NCBI GenBank assembly: GCA_934572445.1 | Contig: CAKTLD010000067.1 | Coordinates: 1 to 10,471, forward strand | DNA length: 10,471 nt | Direction: 5' to 3' | Source: an uncultured Oscillospiraceae bacterium | GTDB taxonomy: Bacteria; Bacillota; Clostridia; Oscillospirales; Oscillospiraceae | Made by a program: the position numbers and the translations under genes | Notes under the pieces: generated by a model | What the model was told of the DNA's origin: nothing | Seen by the model: the letters and a program-made list of their open reading frames with translations, nothing else | The model's database searches: none | Shown here: piece by piece, positions 6,183 through 10,471 of the stretch | Numbering within the stretch: the first letter of the stretch is position 1 | How the letters are laid out: every line of letters starts with the position of its first letter

Positions 6183-6863
6183 ATGAATGCTGACTTTTCC
6201 CGCACCCTTGCCCTGCTGCGGCAGGAAAAGGGCATTTCCCAGCGCAAAGCCGCAAAGGAGCTTGGCATTTCGCAGGCGCTTTTGTCTCACTATGAAAACG
6301 GTATCCGCGAGCCGGGGCTCGCCTTTGTTGCCCGCGCGTGCGATTATTACCGTGTCTCGGCGGACTATCTGCTCGGGCGCACGCTCTCGCGCGACGGCGG
6401 CATGATCGACGCGGAGTCCCTTTACGACGCGAGCGACGAAAAGGGCACGCTCAAGGGCAGCATTGCTGCCACACTGCAAAAGAAGATGCTCGTCAACACC
6501 GCGGGCGTCCTTTTTGAGCTGCTCGGCAGGACAAATGACCGCGCGCTGATCGCATCGGCGGGCGGCTACCTCGGCGGTGCGTTCTATCAGCTCTACCGCG
6601 CGCTGCACCGCGCCTGCGGCGGCAAGGAGGGCTACTTCGGTCTCGACGGTACGGCTTATCAGTCCGGCGCGGTGGACGCGCAGATGCGTGCGGATTACAT
6701 CTCTTACGCCTCCTCGCTCGCGCGGCTCGGCGAGGCGGACGCGGTCCTCCCCGCGATGGAGGACGAAGCGCTCACCGCGCTCTACCCGGGGCTGATGCAG
6801 AGCGTGACGCAGGTGCTCCACAGCACCGAGGAAAAGACGAACGCTCTGCTCGGCAGAAAATAA
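6183..6863 (+). CDS. XRE/Cro-family helix-turn-helix regulator
   Basis: This is a 226-residue protein. Residues about 6-62 form an XRE DNA-binding domain: FSRTLALLRQEKGISQRKAA, then ELGISQALLSHYENG with the HTH at about 18-42, then a stretch ending in VSADYLLGR, the usual close of the domain. The remaining 160 residues are alpha-helical in character, Ala/Leu-rich, with no motif I recognise and no catalytic signature; they may sense a ligand or mediate dimerisation. No signal peptide or membrane segment is visible. The ATG is backed by GAGGT (6172-6176) and a strong sigma-A promoter. lepA begins 86 bases after its stop with no convincing terminator between, so read-through into lepA is possible. 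Its target is unknown; autoregulation is typical of the family. Confidence 0.9.
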   Translation: MNADFSRTLALLRQEKGISQRKAAKELGISQALLSHYENGIREPGLAFVARACDYYRVSADYLLGRTLSRDGGMIDAESLYDASDEKGTLKGSIAATLQKKMLVNTAGVLFELLGRTNDRALIASAGGYLGGAFYQLYRALHRACGGKEGYFGLDGTAYQSGAVDAQMRADYISYASSLARLGEADAVLPAMEDEALTALYPGLMQSVTQVLHSTEEKTNALLGRK

Positions 6864-6949
6864 GAGACTTTCCCCTGCGGCAAAACGCCTGAACGCGCCG
6901 CTCGGCGCGCGGCGTCGTCTTGCCGAGACAAAAAACAGGAGCAACAGCT

Positions 6950-8752
6950 ATGAACGAAAAGAACATCCGCAATTTTTCCATCATCGCGCACATCGATCAC
7001 GGCAAATCGACGCTGGCGGACCGGCTGCTTGAAAAGTGCAACGCCGTCTCCGCGCGCGAGATGGAGGACCAGATCCTCGACAACATGGACTTGGAGCGCG
7101 AGCGCGGCATTACGATCAAGGCCCGCGCCGTCACGTTCGACTACGCTGCCGCCGACGGACAGGTCTACACGCTCAACCTCATCGACACGCCGGGCCATGT
7201 CGACTTCAATTACGAGGTCTCGCGCTCGCTCGCGGCGTGCGAGGGTGCGCTGCTCGTCGTCGATGCCTCGCAGGGCATCGAGGCGCAGACGCTTGCCAAC
7301 ACCTATCTCGCCATGGAGCACGACTTGGAGATCCGCCCTGTGATCAACAAGATCGACCTGCCCGCCGCCGATCCCAAGCGCGTCAAGCAGGAGATCGAGG
7401 ACATTCTGGCCATCCCCGCCGAGGATGCACCTGAGATCTCCGCCAAGCAGGGCATCAACATCGACGCGGTGCTCGAGGACATCGTACACTGCCTTCCCTG
7501 CCCCAAGGGCGATCCGAACGCTCCCCTGCGCGCGCTGATTTTTGACAGCTATTATGATACCTATCGCGGCGTCATCGTCTATATGCGCCTGATGGACGGT
7601 ACGCTCAAGCCTGGGATGGAGGTCAGGATGATGGCCACGGGCGCGGTGTTCAAGGTGCTTGAATGCGGCTTGATGCGCCCGCTGGGGTTAGAGCCCGCGA
7701 AGCAGTTAGAGGCCGGTCAGGTCGGCTACTTCACCGCGAGCATCAAGGACGTGCACGAGACGCAGATCGGCGACACGGTCACGGGCGTGGGGAATCCCGC
7801 GAGCGAGCCGCTGCCGGGCTACCGCAAGGTGCGCTCGATGGTCTACTGCGGCATTTACACCGAGGATGGCAGCAAGTACCCCGACCTGCGCGACGCGTTG
7901 GAAAAATTGCAGCTCAACGATGCTTCACTGACGTTCGAGCCGGAATCCTCCGTGGCGCTGGGCTTCGGCTTCCGCTGCGGCTTCCTCGGGATGCTGCACA
8001 TGGAGGTCATTCAGGAGCGCTTGGAGCGCGAATTTGACTTGGACCTCGTCACCACGCTCCCGAGCGTCATCTACGAGGTCTACAAGACCGACGGGACGAT
8101 GGTGCGCGTCGACAATCCGCACAACTATCCTGACACCGCGCACATCGCCCGCGCCGAGGAGCCCTACGTCAAGGTGACGATCGTCACTCCGCCGGACTAC
8201 GTCGGCAATATCATGCCGATGTGTCAGGACCGCCGCGGCGAGTTCAAGGATATGCAGTATCTTGACACCTACCTCGTCGAGATGCATTACGAGATGCCGC
8301 TCAATGAGATCATCTACGACTTTTTCGACACGCTCAAGGCCAACACCAAGGGCTATGCCTCGCTCGACTATGAGCTCTCCGGCTACCGCCCCAGCGAGCT
8401 CGTCAAGGTCGATATCCTGCTCAACGGCGACCAGGTGGATGCGCTGTCGTTCATCGCGCATAAGGACAAGGCCTACGCCCGTGCGCGCAGGCTGTGCGAA
8501 AAGCTGAAGGACAACATCCCCCGCCAGCTTTTCGAGGTGCCCATTCAGGCGGCCATCGGCGGGCGCATCATCGCGCGAGAGACCGTCAAGGCCATGCGCA
8601 AGGACGTTCTGGCCAAGTGCTACGGCGGCGATATCACACGAAAGAAGAAGCTGCTGGAAAAGCAGAAGGAGGGCAAGAAGAAAATGCGCTCGCTCGGTAC
8701 CGTGCAGGTGCCGACGGAGGCGTTCCTCGCGGTCCTCAAGCTGGACGAATAA
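6950..8752 (+). CDS. lepA: Elongation factor 4 (LepA), ribosome-bound GTPase
   Basis: This is a 600-residue translational GTPase, the full family length. The GTPase domain shows G1 AHIDHGKST (13-21), switch I RGITIK, G3 DTPGHVDF (79-86) and G4 NKID (133-136). EF-G-like domains follow. The LepA-specific C-terminal domain contains [20 protein letters not shown], then a stretch ending [13 protein letters not shown], a hallmark that separates LepA from EF-G. LepA acts on ribosomes, either back-translocating or assisting 30S maturation and initiation under stress. The ATG at 6950 has AGGAG (6937-6941). The frame extends back to a TTG at 6920, but homology starts at [14 protein letters not shown], favouring 6950. 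Many Firmicutes have hemW after lepA; here a ureohydrolase follows 18 bases later instead. Confidence 0.98.
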   Translation: MNEKNIRNFSIIAHIDHGKSTLADRLLEKCNAVSAREMEDQILDNMDLERERGITIKARAVTFDYAAADGQVYTLNLIDTPGHVDFNYEVSRSLAACEGALLVVDASQGIEAQTLANTYLAMEHDLEIRPVINKIDLPAADPKRVKQEIEDILAIPAEDAPEISAKQGINIDAVLEDIVHCLPCPKGDPNAPLRALIFDSYYDTYRGVIVYMRLMDGTLKPGMEVRMMATGAVFKVLECGLMRPLGLEPAKQLEAGQVGYFTASIKDVHETQIGDTVTGVGNPASEPLPGYRKVRSMVYCGIYTEDGSKYPDLRDALEKLQLNDASLTFEPESSVALGFGFRCGFLGMLHMEVIQERLEREFDLDLVTTLPSVIYEVYKTDGTMVRVDNPHNYPDTAHIARAEEPYVKVTIVTPPDYVGNIMPMCQDRRGEFKDMQYLDTYLVEMHYEMPLNEIIYDFFDTLKANTKGYASLDYELSGYRPSELVKVDILLNGDQVDALSFIAHKDKAYARARRLCEKLKDNIPRQLFEVPIQAAIGGRIIARETVKAMRKDVLAKCYGGDITRKKKLLEKQKEGKKKMRSLGTVQVPTEAFLAVLKLDE

Positions 8753-8770
8753 AAAGGAGAGCGATCACAG

Positions 8771-9778
8771 ATGCTTTTGGATCATTATGTCAGTGCCATG
8801 GACAGCTGGAAGGGCCGCGTGGACAGCGAGACCGATTACGACGCGTTTCGCTGGCACCAGTGGGTGCGGCCCATCGACCTGAACGACGGCGGCGCGCCGT
8901 TTACCGGCAAGCTCGGCTTTGCCTTTATCGGCTTTTGCAGCGACAAGGGCGTCGCGCGCAACAAGGGCCGCACGGGCACGGCACTCGCGCCGGACTTTGT
9001 GCGCGGGCAGATGTCGGGGCTTCCCTGCACGTTTTCGCAGGAGGTCAGGCTTTACGACGCGGGCGATATCATCTGCGATGAGATCTCGCTCGAGGAGGGC
9101 CAGCGCGAGCTGGGCTGCGCCGTGGAGGAAATTCTGCGCCGGAACCTTTTCCCCATCGTGCTCGGCGGCGGCCATGAGACGACGTTCGGCCACTTCCAGG
9201 GCCAGCACAATTTCTTAAAGGACAAGGGCAAGACGCCGGAGCTTGGCATTGTCAATTTTGACGCGCACTTCGACCTGCGCCCCTACGACGCGGGCAACTC
9301 GTCCGGCACGATGTTCCGTCAGATCGCGGACGTCTGCAAGGCCGAGGGCACGCCGTACCATTATTTCCCCATCGGCATCCAGCAGCACAGCAACACCGTG
9401 AGCCTCTTCAAAAAGGCGGAGGAGCTGGGCGTGGATTATGTGCTGGCCAAGGAGGTCCAGAGCGCGAATATTGAGACCATCCTTGAGCGGCTGGACCAGT
9501 ATCTCTATCAGTGCCGCGATGCGTATATCACCGTCTGCACGGACGTGTTTTCGTCCGCGTTTGCGCCCGGCGTCAGCGCGCCGCAGTCGCTGGGCCTTGA
9601 CCCCGAGGTCGTGCTGCCGCTTCTCAAGCACGTCCTGCGCACGCGCAAGGTGCGCGGTTTCGATATCTGTGAGATCTCGCCGCGCTTCGACCAGGACAAC
9701 ACGACCGCCAACCTCGGTGCGGTCATCATCTTTGCAGTCATCAACACGATGTGCAGGCTGAGCGGCCTGAGCATCTGA
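8771..9778 (+). CDS. hutG: Formimidoylglutamase-like ureohydrolase (arginase family)
   Basis: This 335-residue arginase/agmatinase-fold hydrolase uses a binuclear Mn site. GGGHE (132-136), NFDAHFDLR (162-170), CTDVF (256-260) and DICEISPRFDQDNTTANLGA (298-317) occupy the usual metal-binding order. NSSGTMFRQI (177-186) and AFAPGVSAPQ (263-272) are typical of HutG, which hydrolyses N-formimidoyl-L-glutamate to glutamate and formamide in histidine degradation. The position of the first Asp in the family's DxD motif is Cys256 (VCTDV), so one expected metal ligand is changed. The N-terminus is about 20 residues longer than common HutG. AGGAG (8755-8759) sits 11 bases before the ATG, a slightly long spacing. 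It probably shares a transcript with lepA (18-base gap). No other hut gene is in the window, so the substrate is less certain than the family; agmatinase or guanidinobutyrase activity cannot be excluded. Confidence 0.8.
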   Translation: MLLDHYVSAMDSWKGRVDSETDYDAFRWHQWVRPIDLNDGGAPFTGKLGFAFIGFCSDKGVARNKGRTGTALAPDFVRGQMSGLPCTFSQEVRLYDAGDIICDEISLEEGQRELGCAVEEILRRNLFPIVLGGGHETTFGHFQGQHNFLKDKGKTPELGIVNFDAHFDLRPYDAGNSSGTMFRQIADVCKAEGTPYHYFPIGIQQHSNTVSLFKKAEELGVDYVLAKEVQSANIETILERLDQYLYQCRDAYITVCTDVFSSAFAPGVSAPQSLGLDPEVVLPLLKHVLRTRKVRGFDICEISPRFDQDNTTANLGAVIIFAVINTMCRLSGLSI

Positions 9779-9810
9779 ATTGCAGCCCGATCCACACTGT
9801 GGAGACGTGG

Positions 9811-9856
9811 ATCAAGGGGGATGCTCTCTTTGAAAAGAGAGCATCCCCTTGATTTT
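9811..9856 (+). terminator. long-stem terminator after the ureohydrolase gene
   Basis: A left arm at 9811-9830 (ATCAAGGGGG then ATGCTCTCTT) pairs with a right arm at 9835-9853 across the loop TGAA, about 20 pairs with a single bulged G. TTTTG follows the right arm. The left-arm AT-rich base pairs with the T-tract on the other side, so it may work in both directions. It ends the lepA-hutG unit. Confidence 0.85.
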
Positions 9857-10011
9857 GCGTACCGCGCGGAGCGAGGCCCCGCTTCGTATCTGTGCGGAGA
9901 AAGGCGGCCTGCTTTTGGAAAGAGGATCGCCTTCATGACGGCATCTTGTCAAAAATGAATCATGACCTTCAAATAATTGAATCAATTCCTGCAAAACTTT
10001 CCCAAAAGCGC
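9857..10011. other. intergenic stretch with TTGA/TCAA dyads
   Basis: No gene is convincing here; the plus-strand frame running from 9892 across the promoter has no ribosome binding site or family character. From 9968 the sequence turns AT-rich and holds overlapping dyads: TTCAA-ATAA-TTGAA (9968-9981) and AATTGA-A-TCAATT (9975-9987), 25 to 44 bases upstream of the -35. A related dyad, ATTGA-GGGGA-TCAAT, sits at 10060-10074 in the leader. These could be operators for the dehydrogenase gene. Confidence 0.45.
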
Positions 10012-10040
10012 TTGCTTTTGTGCAGCTTGCAGGGTATAAT
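10012..10040 (+). promoter_or_regulatory. sigma-A promoter of the dehydrogenase gene
   Basis: TTGCTT (10012-10017), a 17-base spacer, and a perfect TATAAT (10035-10040) form a strong housekeeping promoter. The leader to the ATG at 10110 is about 60 bases and ends with AGGAG (10095-10099). The position just after a terminator and a gene-free stretch supports it. Confidence 0.85.
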
Positions 10041-10109
10041 GAAAGAACTGTATGAAATCATTGAGGGGATCAATAAATTATTTAATCTTTTGAGAGGAGA
10101 ACATTTATC

Positions 10110-10471
10110 ATGGCAAAGTTCAAGGTTTATTACACCATCGAGCTCAATGAGGTGGCGACCCACATCTTCGAGTCCAACGACTTTGAAGTGAAGCTGTGCA
10201 GCCATAACGACGAGGAGACCTACGTCAAGGAGCTCGCCGAGTTCCAGCCCGATGCCATCATGTGCCGCACCGAGCCCATCACCGCCAAGATGATGGATAC
10301 CTGCACCAACCTGAAGGTCATCGGCAAGCAGGGCGCCGGCCTCGACAACATCGACATGGACCACGCCCACGCCAAGGACATCACCGTCGTCTACGCGCCC
10401 GCCGGCAACGCCAACGCCGTCGCCGAGCACGCCGTCATGCTGATGCTCATGTGCGCCAAGCGCTTCACCTA
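10110..10471 (+). CDS. D-isomer 2-hydroxyacid dehydrogenase, phosphoglycerate dehydrogenase-like (3' end outside window)
   Basis: 120 codons are visible, with no stop before the window ends. The protein starts MAKFKVYYTIELNEVATHIF and shows the N-terminal catalytic lobe of NAD-dependent D-2-hydroxyacid dehydrogenases. DAIMCRTEPITAKMMD precedes LKVIGKQGAGLDNIDM, the usual conserved block, and APAGNANAVAEHAVMLML is the helix before the NAD-binding domain. The Rossmann GxGxxG loop and the catalytic Arg/Glu/His lie beyond the end. The best guess is D-3-phosphoglycerate dehydrogenase (SerA, first step of serine synthesis) or a relative acting on another 2-hydroxyacid; this fragment cannot decide. 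Codons are almost all C- or G-ending, and alanine is nearly always GCC rather than the GCG common in neighbouring genes. With the strong promoter, this suggests high expression. Confidence 0.88.
   Translation, partial: MAKFKVYYTIELNEVATHIFESNDFEVKLCSHNDEETYVKELAEFQPDAIMCRTEPITAKMMDTCTNLKVIGKQGAGLDNIDMDHAHAKDITVVYAPAGNANAVAEHAVMLMLMCAKRFT

Noticed and set aside
6894..6909. inverted repeat CGCGCCG-CT-CGGCGCG before lepA as a terminator
   Set aside because: The loop would be too small without opening pairs and no T-tract follows; it is more likely chance in GC-rich spacer.
9789..9813. GATCCAC/GTGGATC hairpin as an antiterminator competing with the 9811-9856 terminator
   Set aside because: It shares only three bases with the base of the terminator stem and lies after the stop codon, so real mutual exclusion is unlikely.
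9892..10191. 99-residue plus-strand frame across the intergenic region
   Set aside because: It runs through the strong promoter and into the dehydrogenase in the wrong frame, with no ribosome binding site and no family resemblance.

Overview
This window is GC-rich bacterial DNA with strong AGGAG-type ribosome binding sites, densely packed plus-strand genes and Rho-independent terminators. It encodes the sporulation phosphatase SpoIIE and carries the Firmicutes-style nrnA-truB-ribF order. Together these point to a spore-forming, high-GC member of the Clostridia, probably Oscillospiraceae/Ruminococcaceae-like. That placement is an inference from gene order, composition and protein character, not from a marker search. 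All convincing genes are on the plus strand; the long minus-strand reading frames look like GC-rich shadows.

Region 1 (1-3548) is a housekeeping operon. It holds the 3' part of an nrnA-like DHH phosphoesterase, a tandem-GNAT acetyltransferase overlapping it by 4 bases, a truncated truB start (pseudogene), two hairpins, an intact truB, and ribF ending in a strong terminator. The acetyltransferase and the broken extra truB 5' end interrupt an otherwise conserved RNA-maturation/flavin order. The remnant is only about 78% identical to the start of the intact copy, so it looks like a scar of gene replacement or old rearrangement rather than a fresh duplication.

Region 2 (about 3550-6097) is a sporulation module. 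It holds spoIIE (membrane domain plus PP2C phosphatase) and then a separate 90-residue protein with a C-terminal membrane anchor. The small gene has a TTG start and sits behind a sequence resembling a forespore/mother-cell sigma promoter (GGTATA-N17-CATACTG). A terminator closes the module.

Region 3 (6098-8752) has an XRE-type regulator with its own near-consensus sigma-A promoter, followed by lepA (elongation factor 4). Region 4 (8753-9856) is a formimidoylglutamase-like ureohydrolase placed close behind lepA, ended by a long terminator hairpin. Region 5 (9857-10471) is a 253-base intergenic stretch containing TTGA/TCAA dyads and a near-consensus promoter. It precedes the first 120 codons of a D-2-hydroxyacid dehydrogenase (SerA-like) that runs off the window.

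No RNA genes, insertion sequences, CRISPR arrays or phage genes were recognised. The window is mostly ordinary core genome. The parts most worth a second look are the truB scar and the small sporulation-associated tail-anchored protein.
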